Shown: positions 26,887 to 35,543 of the stretch, piece by piece
Layout: each line of letters starts with the position of its first letter
How positions within the stretch are numbered: position 1 is the stretch's first letter
NCBI RefSeq assembly: GCF_000952155.1
Contig: NZ_JYON01000024.1
Location: 1-64,000 of the forward strand
DNA: 64,000 nt
Origin: Aliterella atlantica CENA595
GTDB taxonomy: Bacteria > Cyanobacteriota > Cyanobacteriia > Cyanobacteriales > Chroococcidiopsidaceae
Direction of reading: 5' to 3'
The notes under the pieces: generated by a model
The model's database searches: none
Seen by the model: only the letters and a program-made list of their open reading frames with translations
Told to the model about the DNA's origin: nothing
Position numbers and translations under genes: made by a program

Positions 26887-27150
26887 TTACGAATTGCCTA
26901 CAAAATTAAATAACTTAGCCAAGCCACCAAGAATTGCTAAAATCAATCCGATCGAGATTCCTCTGCTTATGAAGTCCTTGTTTTTTACCCGTTCGTCTAT
27001 TCCATTAATTCTTTCACTCAAAGTTTTGAATTCTCCTTTAATCTCTGTTTGTCCTATTTTTAAATCGACTATATCTTTTTGTATTCCCTCTAACTTTTGG
27101 TCAATTTTCCCTAAAATTTCCTTTAAGTCCTGTTCTATTGTTACTGACAT
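26887..27150 (-). CDS. small coiled-coil protein with C-terminal membrane helix
   Basis: An 87-aa protein. Residues 1-60 are a charged amphipathic helix with a clear heptad-like pattern (EQDLKEILGKIDQKLEGIQ, DIVDLKIGQTEIKGEFKTL), predicted to coil. Residues 65-85 are hydrophobic (GISIGLILAILGGLAKLF). A good ribosome binding site AGGAGG lies 5-10 bases before the ATG (27156-27161). The layout is like XhlA/holin-associated or generic DUF tail-anchored cyanobacterial proteins. No function assigned. It follows the brnTA pair in the same direction, but a hairpin separates them. Confidence 0.65.
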   Translation of the reverse strand: MSVTIEQDLKEILGKIDQKLEGIQKDIVDLKIGQTEIKGEFKTLSERINGIDERVKNKDFISRGISIGLILAILGGLAKLFNFVGNS

Positions 27151-27217
27151 TTGTTAACCTCCTGAGTAAGCGATCGGGTGTGTATAAAATATAAATCGCT
27201 ACTTTTGTACTGTAAAC

Positions 27218-27253
27218 GCGATCGCACTTTTATTTTCGAGGTAGTGCGATCGC
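27218..27253. terminator. hairpin built from two HIP1 octamers, candidate terminator after brnA
   Basis: 11-bp perfect inverted repeat GCGATCGCACT (27218-27228) / AGTGCGATCGC (27243-27253), 14-base loop, with TTTT following on the plus strand. It lies 17 bases beyond the brnA stop. HIP1 octamers are palindromic, but here the pairing extends three bases past the octamer, so a folded RNA is plausible. Confidence 0.5.
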
Positions 27254-27270
27254 TTTTAAAAGATAAATTA

Positions 27271-27555
27271 TTAATGATGCGTTACGTAAGTTCTCAATAC
27301 ATCATTAATTAAAGTTTGATAACCTTTTTCAGTAGCGTGATTTCTAAACCATTCCAGCACTTCTGTATCAATCCTGATACTAATTTGTGCTGTTTTTGGT
27401 TTACGCTGCACCAGTTTAGCCTTTTTAAAAAACTCTTCATCTAGAGGCGGAATATCAGAATAATCAATATCTTCATCAGACATTGACTTGAGTTCTTCTG
27501 CTCTTTCCTCACTCATCGGAGGTATTTCGTCAATATGTTTGCGTACAGTATTCAT
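27271..27555 (-). CDS. brnA: BrnA-family antitoxin
   Basis: A 94-aa BrnA antitoxin: acidic N-terminal half (DEDIDYSDIPPLDEEFFKKA) that wraps the toxin, then the DNA-binding C-terminal part KTAQISIRIDTEVLEWFRNH, a ribbon-helix-helix strand and helix. BrnA dimers neutralise BrnT and repress the operon. Start codon overlaps the 3' end of brnT by 26 bases. Toxin-first gene order is the norm for BrnTA. Confidence 0.9.
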   Translation of the reverse strand: MNTVRKHIDEIPPMSEERAEELKSMSDEDIDYSDIPPLDEEFFKKAKLVQRKPKTAQISIRIDTEVLEWFRNHATEKGYQTLINDVLRTYVTHH

Positions 27556-27814
27556 AGTACAATCGCTCCTCTTGTTTGTTAGCTCTACGCGCTGAGATTA
27601 TCCTGATTCTTGCTTCTCTCTCAGTGTAAACAACTGTCAAAATTAGCATCTTACTGTTTCTACCAATTACAATGAACCTTTCTTCCCCATACTCTAATCG
27701 AGAATCAACTGTTTCATGTGTTGGGTAGCAAAAGACTTCGGTAGCCTCTTCAAAACTAATTTGATGCTTTCTTTGGTTGGCTGTGTTTTTTTCTTCGTCC
27801 CATTCAAACTCCAT
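27530..27814 (-). CDS. brnT: BrnT-family ribonuclease toxin
   Basis: A 94-aa BrnT toxin (RelE-fold RNase). Diagnostic N-terminus MEFEWDEEKNTANQRKHQIS, followed by FEEATEVFCYPTHETVDSR, GEERFIVIGRNSKMLILTVV and the basic active-site region EREARIRIISARRANKQEE. The frame opens five codons earlier, but MEFEWDEEK is the standard BrnT start (27814). Expression with brnA is translationally coupled. A 10-bp palindrome lies just upstream and may be the operator. Confidence 0.9.
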   Translation of the reverse strand: MEFEWDEEKNTANQRKHQISFEEATEVFCYPTHETVDSRLEYGEERFIVIGRNSKMLILTVVYTEREARIRIISARRANKQEERLYYEYCTQTY

Positions 27815-27818
27815 ATAG

Positions 27819-27828
27819 TGTATATACA
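27819..27828. promoter_or_regulatory. candidate BrnA operator palindrome
   Basis: Perfect 10-base palindrome TGTATATACA five bases upstream of the brnT ATG, in a stretch rich in TATA-like boxes that could carry the promoter. BrnA-type repressors bind palindromes in their own promoter; that this is the site is inferred from position only. Confidence 0.3.
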
Positions 27829-27906
27829 AAATAGTATAGACATTATATAAAGCAAACTAGGTACTAAATTTAAAAACTTGTATATAGCCTTAGAAATCTA
27901 CTTATC

Positions 27907-28155
27907 CTATAAATCATCTGCCCTAAGTTGGCGAATCAAGTTTACAGAACTTAGTTGAGTGTCTGTCTTTTGTTTGATTTTCTCTCGTCTATCAATAATG
28001 CGCTGATACGCTGCTAATCCCTTGCGGTGGCTTACTTCTCGCTCTGGTGCTGCGATCGCCAAATCGTTCAAAGACTCATTTTGTGCCTTATACAACTTCA
28101 CCTGAGTAAGCAATCTCACAGGCAAACGAACTGTTAAAGATTCTCTTTCTTCCAT
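27907..28155 (-). CDS. small RHH-like protein, possible orphan antitoxin
   Basis: An 82-aa protein beginning ESLTVRLPVRLLTQVKLYKA, a beta strand and helix that resemble a ribbon-helix-helix DNA-binding start, then a long charged helical region (EREVSHRKGLAAYQRIIDRR) and a tail ending RQLRADDL. Such proteins are often antitoxins, but no toxin frame follows it before brnT, so it would be an orphan. Family assignment is tentative. Confidence 0.5.
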   Translation of the reverse strand: MEERESLTVRLPVRLLTQVKLYKAQNESLNDLAIAAPEREVSHRKGLAAYQRIIDRREKIKQKTDTQLSSVNLIRQLRADDL

Positions 28156-28280
28156 AACAATGATGTCTTACTGTGACACCATTTAATGATATCAAATCTT
28201 GAATTTTGAACAGTTAAAGCGATCGCTAGTATATTCTCTTCTAAATCTTAAAATCCTTGAGTCGGTCAAAGAGGAAATGC

Positions 28281-29579
28281 TTATACTTCCTCTTGGCGAT
28301 CGCAATTTTGCAACCAATAGTTAAAGGCTTGAGATGGTTCCCAGCTTAATAGTTGGCGATCGCCTGGTGCTAATGTTATTCCTGGCACAATGGGGGTAAT
28401 GCCTAAAGCAGCGATGATTTTTTTGCCAATTGCTTGAGCAAGTAATGGCGGAACGGCATTGCCTACTTGTCTAAATCCATGCCACTTTGTTTGATGGAAG
28501 CGAAACCAATCTGGGAAAGAATGCAGTCTGGCGGCTTCTCTAACAGAAATTACTCTCGGTAAAATTGGATGAATTGGACGTGGTGACGTGTAGCTACCGC
28601 GATCGCTTCCCGTTCCTGCGCGTAATGTATGGCTTAATCCATGTAAATCTAACCGCCGCAAATGGCTAATTGGTTCTCTTTGATTGGCTAATGTTGCTGC
28701 AAACCGCGCTATTGAGTTTTCAGTATGTTGGGTTTGCATGGAACTTGTCAATAATTGCGGATTCCACAAACGAGGATAAGCAAAGTTATTCTTAGCAGGT
28801 ATAGAGCGCAGAAATTTGGCATAAGTGCTAGTTTTTTGCTCTAATTGCCCTAATAGCTCTTTACTTAATAACACCTCATCAGTAGTTTTTAGTTCTACAA
28901 AACTATCTAAATCGGGTAAATCGGCGATCGCATCAGCTACAGTAACTAAATTTTGCGCCAAAGGTTGGGGAAAATAAACTTTCATCCCAGCTTGTGCACC
29001 ACAGAAAAATAAGCGTTTGCGTTTTTGTGGGATACCAAAATCGGCGGCATTTAAAATTTGCGCCCTACCGTGATAACCATGTTGTTTAAACTTGTTTTTG
29101 AGTTTGTGCAACCAAGTAATATGCTTTCCTGCTGCCATCCCTGGTACGTTTTCCATCACAAAGTAACGGGGATTTAAATCGATGACTAAGCGGCAAAATT
29201 CTAAAATTAGGCTGTTGCGATCGTCATCAATTAAGCGTTTGCCCATAATCGAAAAACCCTGGCAAGGCGGTCCGCCAAATACTAAATCAATTTCCTGGTT
29301 CCAAGGTCTAGAATATGGATGGTGATGCTTCCAGCCCTTATATGCTGCTTGTTTAATTGCTTCCCCAGTTAAATTGCTGACGCTGGTACATAAAACCTCA
29401 GTTAAAGGGAAATTGAACTTATATACAGCCGCGTGGACTGGATCGCTTTCTACAGCTACTAATACGTCAAATCCAGCTTGTTCCATGCCTAACGAAAAAC
29501 CACCCGCGCCAGCAAATAAATCTACCGCTACAGGGCGACGGGTAGGTAAGGATACTTGCGCGGACGAGTTTCCCAGCAT
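28281..29579 (-). CDS. DNA cytosine-5 methyltransferase (solitary)
   Basis: A 432-aa C5-cytosine methyltransferase. Motif I DLFAGAGGFSLGMEQAGF binds AdoMet, motif IV FGGPPCQGFSIMGKR carries the catalytic Cys, motif VI is YFVMENVPGM, motif VIII is around DFGIPQKRKRLFFCG, and the C-terminal motifs IX-X include VSVREAARLHSFPDWF and QVGNAVPPLLAQAIG. Between them is a variable target-recognition region (about 230-320). No restriction endonuclease gene lies next to it, so it looks solitary. It precedes accessory genes and follows lpxB by 34 bases on the same strand. Confidence 0.92.
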   Translation of the reverse strand: MLGNSSAQVSLPTRRPVAVDLFAGAGGFSLGMEQAGFDVLVAVESDPVHAAVYKFNFPLTEVLCTSVSNLTGEAIKQAAYKGWKHHHPYSRPWNQEIDLVFGGPPCQGFSIMGKRLIDDDRNSLILEFCRLVIDLNPRYFVMENVPGMAAGKHITWLHKLKNKFKQHGYHGRAQILNAADFGIPQKRKRLFFCGAQAGMKVYFPQPLAQNLVTVADAIADLPDLDSFVELKTTDEVLLSKELLGQLEQKTSTYAKFLRSIPAKNNFAYPRLWNPQLLTSSMQTQHTENSIARFAATLANQREPISHLRRLDLHGLSHTLRAGTGSDRGSYTSPRPIHPILPRVISVREAARLHSFPDWFRFHQTKWHGFRQVGNAVPPLLAQAIGKKIIAALGITPIVPGITLAPGDRQLLSWEPSQAFNYWLQNCDRQEEV

Positions 29580-29613
29580 AAGTAGGCGATCCCCCTGTAG
29601 TCCCCCTTATCCC

Positions 29614-30843
29614 CTACTCCTTACTTTCAACCTCAAGTAATTGCAAAATTTCTTGGGCAGCGCGATCGCATACGCCCACTTCTCCTAACGATACTCGCAT
29701 TTGAGCGTAAGCATCTATTGTTTCTTGGCGACGTTGGGGATTTTGCAGCAATTCTAATGATTCTTTGACAATATTTTCCGGCGTTGCCAAATCTTGTAAT
29801 AACTCTGGCACAATTGGCTTCATTTCTACCAAGTTCGGCGGCGACATGAAGGGAATAGAAAATTTAAATAGTTGCGCTAAGGCAAAAGTTAAACGGCTAA
29901 CGCGGTAAATTACTACCTGCGGCACGTTTAATAAGGCAATTTCTAAATTAACTGTACCGGATTTAGTAATAGCTAAATCGCTAGCTGCGATCGCTTCTAT
30001 GGTTTGCCCTGATACGATGGTTGCGTTTAAGCTGTAACGGGCGATTTCTTTTTCTATCTGCGCCCTATAAGTTTCTAAAGCTAAGGGAATCCAAAAATGG
30101 ACGTTGGGTAATTGCGCTTGAATTTGTTTAGCGGCTGCAAACATCGGTGGCAAAAGGTATTTCAACTCTTGACGGCGAGAAGCAGGAATAAGAGCGATCG
30201 CCGTTTGTTCTGGAGGAATATTTAAAATCGATCTTGCTGCTGCTTTACTAGGGGCATTTTGCAGTTTATCTACTAAAGGATGTCCTACCCAACTAACTTT
30301 TGCGCCTCGTTGTTGAAAATAACGTGCTTCTGCGGGAAAAATTGCTAGTAACTTATCTGTTATTTCCACGATTCTAGTTGCATCGGTTGGATTTGGCGAC
30401 CATACCCACACTTGCGGCGCAATGTAGTAGGCAATTGGTACTTGCGGCAGTTGCTTGTAGAGATACGTACCAATTTTTAGATTTGACCCCATGTAGTCAA
30501 TTAATACAACCAAATCTGGCGGCTGTTGCTTTAGAGATGCGATCGCTTGTTTTTGCAGGCGAAAGGTGGGCAAAATAAATGGGATTAGTTCCAAAGCTCC
30601 CATTGCGCCAATACTTGCAGTATCGCCGATTAAAGTTGCTCCGGCTTCTGCCATTTGAGCGCCGCCTAGAGCGACAATTTCTAACTTTAACCCCATACGG
30701 GCAGCTTGACGATAAAGGGCGGTAACTAATAAAGCACCTTGCAAATCGCCCGATACTTCACCCGTACTGATAAAGACTCTAATCAAAGAGCGATCGCTTG
30801 TTGGCTGCGGACTAGGCAATTGCGATTTTAATTCATCAATCAT
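29614..30843 (-). CDS. lpxB: lipid-A-disaccharide synthase
   Basis: Condenses UDP-2,3-diacylglucosamine with 2,3-diacylglucosamine-1-phosphate in lipid A synthesis (GT19), at the inner membrane. Recognised from VFISTGEVSGDLQGALL at the N-terminus (about residues 23-39), LVVLIDYMGSNLKIG, IAYYIAPQVWVWSPN and VSWVGHPLVDKLQNAP in the middle, and the C-terminal AIAASDLAITKSGTVNLEIA sugar-nucleotide site. Length 409 aa is in the cyanobacterial range. Starts with ATG 30843, overlapping lpxA by 8 bases, so the genes are coupled. Last gene of the operon. Confidence 0.94.
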   Translation of the reverse strand: MIDELKSQLPSPQPTSDRSLIRVFISTGEVSGDLQGALLVTALYRQAARMGLKLEIVALGGAQMAEAGATLIGDTASIGAMGALELIPFILPTFRLQKQAIASLKQQPPDLVVLIDYMGSNLKIGTYLYKQLPQVPIAYYIAPQVWVWSPNPTDATRIVEITDKLLAIFPAEARYFQQRGAKVSWVGHPLVDKLQNAPSKAAARSILNIPPEQTAIALIPASRRQELKYLLPPMFAAAKQIQAQLPNVHFWIPLALETYRAQIEKEIARYSLNATIVSGQTIEAIAASDLAITKSGTVNLEIALLNVPQVVIYRVSRLTFALAQLFKFSIPFMSPPNLVEMKPIVPELLQDLATPENIVKESLELLQNPQRRQETIDAYAQMRVSLGEVGVCDRAAQEILQLLEVESKE

Positions 30844-31660
30844 CAGTTTTGCGTCTGCTCCGACCAGGAATTAAACCGCGTCGCCCTTCCATCTGCGATA
30901 ATTGTAAAAATCGTTGTAGGTGCTGCAAGTGTTCGTTATCTGGCAGCAATTCCAGTTGCTCTAATGCAGCATTAACTGATAAACCAGACCGATATAGACT
31001 GCGAAAAGCTTTTTTGAGAGTCTGCATAACTTGTCCTTTGTCTAAGTCAGCTATACCAGCACGTTTTAGACCGACAAGGTTGAGACTGCGTACTCTTCCT
31101 GGGCTACCTTCTACCAACGTATAGGGCGGTACATCGCGGTCAATTCGACTCATACCACCTACCATTGCAAGTCTACCTATATGCACGAATTGATGAACGC
31201 CTAAAACTCCACCAATTGTTACTCTAGACTCGATGTGGACGTGACCTGCTAGCGCTACTGCGTTGGCAATAACTACAGAATTTTCAATTACGCAATTATG
31301 AGCTACATGGGTATAAGCCATTAACAAGTTATTGTCGCCAATTACTGTTGCTTCGCCTGCATTTGTAGCGCGGTTGATCGTGACGTATTCGCGGATGCGA
31401 TTGCCATTACCAATTTTTACCCAGCTTAAAGCGCCATTGTACTTAAGATCTTGCGGTTCTTGACCGATGGAAGCTCCAGGAAAGATATGGTTTCTTTCGC
31501 CGATTTCCGTTGGTCCTTCTAGCACCACATGAGCGCCGATAATCGTTTGCGCCCCAACTTTGACATTTTCGCCAATAACCGCATAGGGACCAACCTGCAC
31601 AGTGGGGTGCAGTTCTGCGTCGGGATGAATTACAGCAGTGGGATGAACTAGGGTCTTCAA
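30836..31660 (-). CDS. lpxA: acyl-ACP--UDP-N-acetylglucosamine O-acyltransferase
   Basis: First acyl transfer of lipid A synthesis: 3-hydroxyacyl-ACP to UDP-GlcNAc, cytoplasm. A left-handed parallel beta-helix made of hexapeptide repeats (IHPDAELHPTVQVGPYAVIG, VIGDNNLLMAYTHVAHNCVI) followed by a C-terminal helical domain. MAYTHVAHNCVI contains the conserved catalytic His. The frame opens at TTG 31675. A TTG five codons later (31660) would give LKTLVHPTAVIHPD, the usual LpxA start, and is preferred; no ATG is available. Downstream of fabZ and overlapping lpxB. Confidence 0.93.
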   Translation of the reverse strand: MKTLVHPTAVIHPDAELHPTVQVGPYAVIGENVKVGAQTIIGAHVVLEGPTEIGERNHIFPGASIGQEPQDLKYNGALSWVKIGNGNRIREYVTINRATNAGEATVIGDNNLLMAYTHVAHNCVIENSVVIANAVALAGHVHIESRVTIGGVLGVHQFVHIGRLAMVGGMSRIDRDVPPYTLVEGSPGRVRSLNLVGLKRAGIADLDKGQVMQTLKKAFRSLYRSGLSVNAALEQLELLPDNEHLQHLQRFLQLSQMEGRRGLIPGRSRRKTDD

Positions 31661-31715
31661 ATAATACGCCTCCAACAGCAGGCAGCCAATAGCGGTTAAA
31701 ATAATGCGTGCAAGT

Positions 31716-32231
31716 TTAATCTATGAGGGAAAACATTAATTCCCCTTCGCTGACTAGCTGACCGTCTACCTCAGCTTTGGCTTGCATTTTACCGAAACGA
31801 CGACGCTTGACGCACAACAGTTCCACAGTCATCACCAAGCGATCGCCTGGTACAACTGGGCGGCGGAACCTGACTTTATCTATCCCTGCAAATAAAAATA
31901 ATCCACCTGCCATTTCTGGCAGTTGCTTTAGCACTACGCCACCGACTTGCGCCATTGCTTCGACAATTAATACTCCAGGCATGATTGGTCTACCTGGAAA
32001 ATGCCCTTGAAAATGAGGCTCGTTGAAGGTAACGTTTTTGATGCCAACAGCACGCTGTCCTGGTACGTATTCAATAATTCGGTCTACCAAGGAAAAAGGG
32101 TAGCGATGAGGTAGTAGTGCTTGAATTTCCTCTACTGTCAACACTGTTTTGGCTGTTGTGGGACTAGCAGGATCGGCAGCAATATGGCTAGTAGATTCTT
32201 CTGGTAAGTTAACGTCAGTCAAGGTTGACAT
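31716..32231 (-). CDS. fabZ: 3-hydroxyacyl-[ACP] dehydratase FabZ
   Basis: Hot-dog-fold dehydratase converting 3-hydroxyacyl-ACP to trans-2-enoyl-ACP in fatty acid synthesis. Catalytic His and Glu are in [20 protein letters not shown] and [11 protein letters not shown]. The preceding [20 protein letters not shown] is diagnostic. The first ~35 residues are a non-conserved extension. ATG 32231 ([11 protein letters not shown]) is preferred over the earlier Met. Its place beside lpx genes matches the shared use of 3-hydroxyacyl-ACP. Confidence 0.94.
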   Translation of the reverse strand: MSTLTDVNLPEESTSHIAADPASPTTAKTVLTVEEIQALLPHRYPFSLVDRIIEYVPGQRAVGIKNVTFNEPHFQGHFPGRPIMPGVLIVEAMAQVGGVVLKQLPEMAGGLFLFAGIDKVRFRRPVVPGDRLVMTVELLCVKRRRFGKMQAKAEVDGQLVSEGELMFSLID

Positions 32232-32270
32232 GGGCAGGTTTCTCAAGAGGGTAAAGGTTAAAGGTGAAAT

Positions 32271-33167
32271 TTACACTTCAGCCTTCATGTTTTGCTCTAG
32301 CTGTTGGGCAAGTTGAACGTGCAGGTTATGACTAGCTTTGTAGGCGATGAAATGAGCAGTAGGTAAATTTTGCACCAAGCTCAAATCTCCCACTAAGTCT
32401 AAAATTTTATGACGTACTGGTTCATTTGCAAATCGCAAAGGTGGATTTAGCCAACCTGTGCGATCGCATACCAAAGCATTATCTAACGTTCCACCTTTAA
32501 TTAAACCTTGTTGGCGCAAGTATTCAATTTGATGGGCAAGTCCAAATGTCCGCGCTGGGGCAATTTCTAAAGCAAAATCCCCTTCTCCCGTAGGCGACCA
32601 GCTATACCACTGGTTGCCAATTGCGCTTAGGTCGAAGTCGATGCCGTAGCTGTAGCGCGTTTCTGGGGCAGGTACGGCGGCAACAAAGGTATCACCCTCA
32701 TAAATCCATATAGGCTGGGTTAGAGGCGCGTGCAGGCGCTCTAGGGGCAAAGATTGAGAGGCAACCCCAACTTGAGAAATCGCTTCTACCCACAAAGCTG
32801 CCGAACCATCTAATAACGGTGCTTCTGCACCATCAATTTCGATTCTGGCATCATCAACGCCCATCCCAGCTAAGGCAGCAAGGAGATGTTCTACCGTCCG
32901 CACGTAAGCATCGCCACAACTTAGTTGCGTCGATAGCACTGTTGCCGTCACTGCCTCAACTTTTGCGGGAATAATCGGCTGCTGGGGTAAGTCTACGCGG
33001 ACAAAGTAGCGCCCACCTCCGGCGGAGGCAGGCAGCACCTTGACTGTTGTTGCTGCGCCGCTGTGCAGTCCTACTCCCGACAAGCTGAATTCCGATGCCA
33101 GGGTAAGGCGATCGCTTGTTAAAGACTCGCTTTTGTTTACTTCAGCCTTCATGTTCTGTGCCTTCAT
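32271..33167 (-). CDS. lpxC: UDP-3-O-acyl-N-acetylglucosamine deacetylase
   Basis: Zinc-dependent committed step of lipid A synthesis. The zinc ligands are visible: His in [18 protein letters not shown] (about residue 90), and His and Asp in [11 protein letters not shown] (about 255-260). The [19 protein letters not shown]-terminal signature is also present. The protein starts [10 protein letters not shown] and ends QNMKAEV, because a 17-base sequence is present at both ends of the gene. ATG 33152 (MKAEVNKSE) is the alternative start. Sits between bamA and fabZ, only seven bases after bamA. Confidence 0.93.
   Translation of the reverse strand: MKAQNMKAEVNKSESLTSDRLTLASEFSLSGVGLHSGAATTVKVLPASAGGGRYFVRVDLPQQPIIPAKVEAVTATVLSTQLSCGDAYVRTVEHLLAALAGMGVDDARIEIDGAEAPLLDGSAALWVEAISQVGVASQSLPLERLHAPLTQPIWIYEGDTFVAAVPAPETRYSYGIDFDLSAIGNQWYSWSPTGEGDFALEIAPARTFGLAHQIEYLRQQGLIKGGTLDNALVCDRTGWLNPPLRFANEPVRHKILDLVGDLSLVQNLPTAHFIAYKASHNLHVQLAQQLEQNMKAEV
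32275..32291. repeat. 17-bp direct repeat at the 3' end of lpxC
   Basis: ACTTCAGCCTTCATGTT is identical to 33139-33155 at the 5' end of the same gene, in the same orientation. Encodes part of NMKAEV in both places. Confidence 0.8.
33139..33155. repeat. 17-bp direct repeat at the 5' end of lpxC
   Basis: Partner of the identical copy at 32275-32291. The two copies flank the lpxC coding region in frame, so the first residues and the last residues of the protein are the same short peptide. Confidence 0.8.
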
Positions 33168-33173
33168 CCCGAT

Positions 33174-35516
33174 TTAGAATCGTTCGCCAATGCCAAAGTG
33201 CAAGCGGCTATCGCCTTCGTCGGTAAAGCCGTAGTCAATCCGAATTGGTCCTAGTGGCGATTGCACCCGCACACCTACACCGTAACCAAAACCGCTACCC
33301 GATTTACCTCTTACGCCAGCAGGATTTCCTGGTACGTTGTCGCCCGTACCTAAATCCGTACCGACATCAAAAAATAAAGCGCCGCCGACAATTGAGAATA
33401 CAGGGAAGCGATATTCTGCCGTTGCTTGCAGAAAACTCCTACCAGATCCTAAGTCTCCTTCATCATAGCCACGCACCGAGTTGCTACCGCCCAGCAAGAA
33501 GGCTTCATAAGGTGGCAAATCGCCGAGTACCGTCCCCGCTTGGATATTGAAAGCTAGAGTTTCCGGTCCGTCGTTGAAGTTAGTAAAGTTGACGGGTAAG
33601 TATTGGCTATAGCTACCGCGCACGCGATTGAGTAAAATGTTGCCCGATCCGATCGGCACTGATTGCTCGACTCCAAACCTAACTAAAGAGCCGCTAGTAG
33701 GTCGCACAGCATCGTTACGGCGATCGCGTACTGCACCTACTTGTAAGGTAAGTAAGTCGTCTGTCCCATCGCCACTAAAACTTAGATCGTTGCCAAGTTC
33801 GTCTTGAGGGCTAATTTCGCCATCAGAATCGCGGATCGACACGCGCTGATACTCTAATCCCGCCGAGGCTGTCCATTCTGACTTGCGTAACGGATCTTTG
33901 GACAAAGGACGGGTAAAGTTGACTCCGCCGCCGAGTCTTAAGACGCGGGGGCGATCGCCATTTGGCAGTTCAATATCGTTTTCGCCGCCATCAAAAATCA
34001 GCGAAATCGAACGCCGTCTAAACGCGTTGACGGTGTAAGAAGTCCGATAAGGATCGCCACCGATCCAAGGATCGGTAAAGCGCAGGTCAAATAATAATTC
34101 CCGCTGACCGATTTGAAATTCTGCGCCCAAATCTTGGTTATTGCCGCCTAGGTTTTGCTCTTGATAGCTCAAACTACCGAACAACCCGCTCGCCGAACTG
34201 ATCCCCGCGCCTGCACCTATTGAACCGCTATTGCGCTCGTCAACGTTAACAACTACAACTACTTTACGCGGGTCTTGACCTGGGTTAAGGGAAACGTTGA
34301 CATCTTCAAACAAACCTAATCCATAGACTCGTTGTAAGTCTCTTTGGACAGTGTTGCGGTTGAATATCTGTCCTGGTTTTAACTCTAGTTCGCGGGTAAT
34401 GATAAATTCGCGGGTGCGTCCTTTAATCGGTCGCCCTTCGTCGTCGGTGGCTTCGCCTTCGCTGTTGCGGAAGCTAACTTGAATATTTTCTACTACTCCT
34501 TCAGGTACGGTTAAAGTAACTGTGCCATCTGGGGATACTTGGGGTGCTTCTGTCACCTGCGCTAAGACATAGCCGTTGTCTTGATACCACTTATTTAACT
34601 GTTTGATGCTTTCTTGAAAGCGACGCAGGTTGAGGATGCTGCCATACTGGCTTTTGAATATGTCATTTACTACTTTTTCTGGTAGTACGGAGGGAATATC
34701 TGTCCCTGGATTTGCCTGCACTCGCACAGCGCGTAGAATTGGGTTGGGTTGGACGAGGAACGTCACCCGTACGCCTAACGGTGTATCTTCAGGTTCGGCG
34801 CGGACGTTAGCAAAAAAGCCAGTAGCAAACACAGCATTGATATCTTCTTGCAATTGTTCTCTAGTGGCGGTGCTACCAGGTCGAGTTTTGATCGCCCCGT
34901 AAACTTCGTTTTCTAGTTCTTGAGAAAGTTCGCCTTCTTGGCTTCTCACAAAAACTTCTCCTACTAATACTTCTGGAGATGTTTCTGAGTCTGCTTCTGG
35001 TTGGGTTCCTTCTGGCGCTGGTGTTGCTGGGGTTGTTGGCGCTGGTGTTGTTGGCGCTGGCGCTGCTGGTTGGGCGTTATTGTCAATATTGGGAGTTTGG
35101 CTATCTGGAGTGACATCAAACTCTAGTTGATTGGGCGTTTCTTGTTGGGGTATGCCTTCTGTTCCTGGCGCTGGCGTTATTGGTGTCGGGACATCTGCTG
35201 GGGGATTGGTATCAGTTGTTGATTGATTGGGCGTAGTCGATCGTGGTGTTTGCTGGGCGATCGATAACGGTGCGGGTAATGTATCTACAACTACGTTATT
35301 TGAAGTTTTCTCAGCTTTGACGCGCGGATTTGGGAGATTTCCGCTCAAATTAGACAGCGCGTTGACGGGCGTTCTATATTGAGTTTTTTGAGCAGATTGC
35401 GGCTGTTCGCTAGCAGTTGCCGGGACTAAGCTCAAAGGAGCTACAAGCGCCAAGACTAGCCACAAAGCATTATGTATGGGGCGCAGGTATTGCACCCGTT
35501 GATGGGAGTTAGGCAT
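33174..35516 (-). CDS. bamA: BamA/Omp85-family outer-membrane assembly protein
   Basis: Outer-membrane beta-barrel assembly factor (Omp85; plastid Toc75 relative). From ATG 35516: signal peptide (LWLVLALVAPLSLVPATAS), a long Pro/Thr/Ala-rich linker with PAPTTPAPTTPATPAP (about residues 100-190), three POTRA domains (for example VLVGEVFVRSQEG, VRAVRVQ-like strands and YGLGLFEDVNVSLNPG), and a 16-strand barrel beginning about 440 with the SIGAGAGISSASGLFGSLSY strand and ending HFGIGERF with the terminal aromatic signal. An in-frame GTG at 35543 is less likely as a start. First gene of the bamA-lpxC-fabZ-lpxA-lpxB operon. Confidence 0.93.
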   Translation of the reverse strand: MPNSHQRVQYLRPIHNALWLVLALVAPLSLVPATASEQPQSAQKTQYRTPVNALSNLSGNLPNPRVKAEKTSNNVVVDTLPAPLSIAQQTPRSTTPNQSTTDTNPPADVPTPITPAPGTEGIPQQETPNQLEFDVTPDSQTPNIDNNAQPAAPAPTTPAPTTPATPAPEGTQPEADSETSPEVLVGEVFVRSQEGELSQELENEVYGAIKTRPGSTATREQLQEDINAVFATGFFANVRAEPEDTPLGVRVTFLVQPNPILRAVRVQANPGTDIPSVLPEKVVNDIFKSQYGSILNLRRFQESIKQLNKWYQDNGYVLAQVTEAPQVSPDGTVTLTVPEGVVENIQVSFRNSEGEATDDEGRPIKGRTREFIITRELELKPGQIFNRNTVQRDLQRVYGLGLFEDVNVSLNPGQDPRKVVVVVNVDERNSGSIGAGAGISSASGLFGSLSYQEQNLGGNNQDLGAEFQIGQRELLFDLRFTDPWIGGDPYRTSYTVNAFRRRSISLIFDGGENDIELPNGDRPRVLRLGGGVNFTRPLSKDPLRKSEWTASAGLEYQRVSIRDSDGEISPQDELGNDLSFSGDGTDDLLTLQVGAVRDRRNDAVRPTSGSLVRFGVEQSVPIGSGNILLNRVRGSYSQYLPVNFTNFNDGPETLAFNIQAGTVLGDLPPYEAFLLGGSNSVRGYDEGDLGSGRSFLQATAEYRFPVFSIVGGALFFDVGTDLGTGDNVPGNPAGVRGKSGSGFGYGVGVRVQSPLGPIRIDYGFTDEGDSRLHFGIGERF

Positions 35517-35543
35517 TTTATTTATGTTCTCGTTCGTTTCCAC

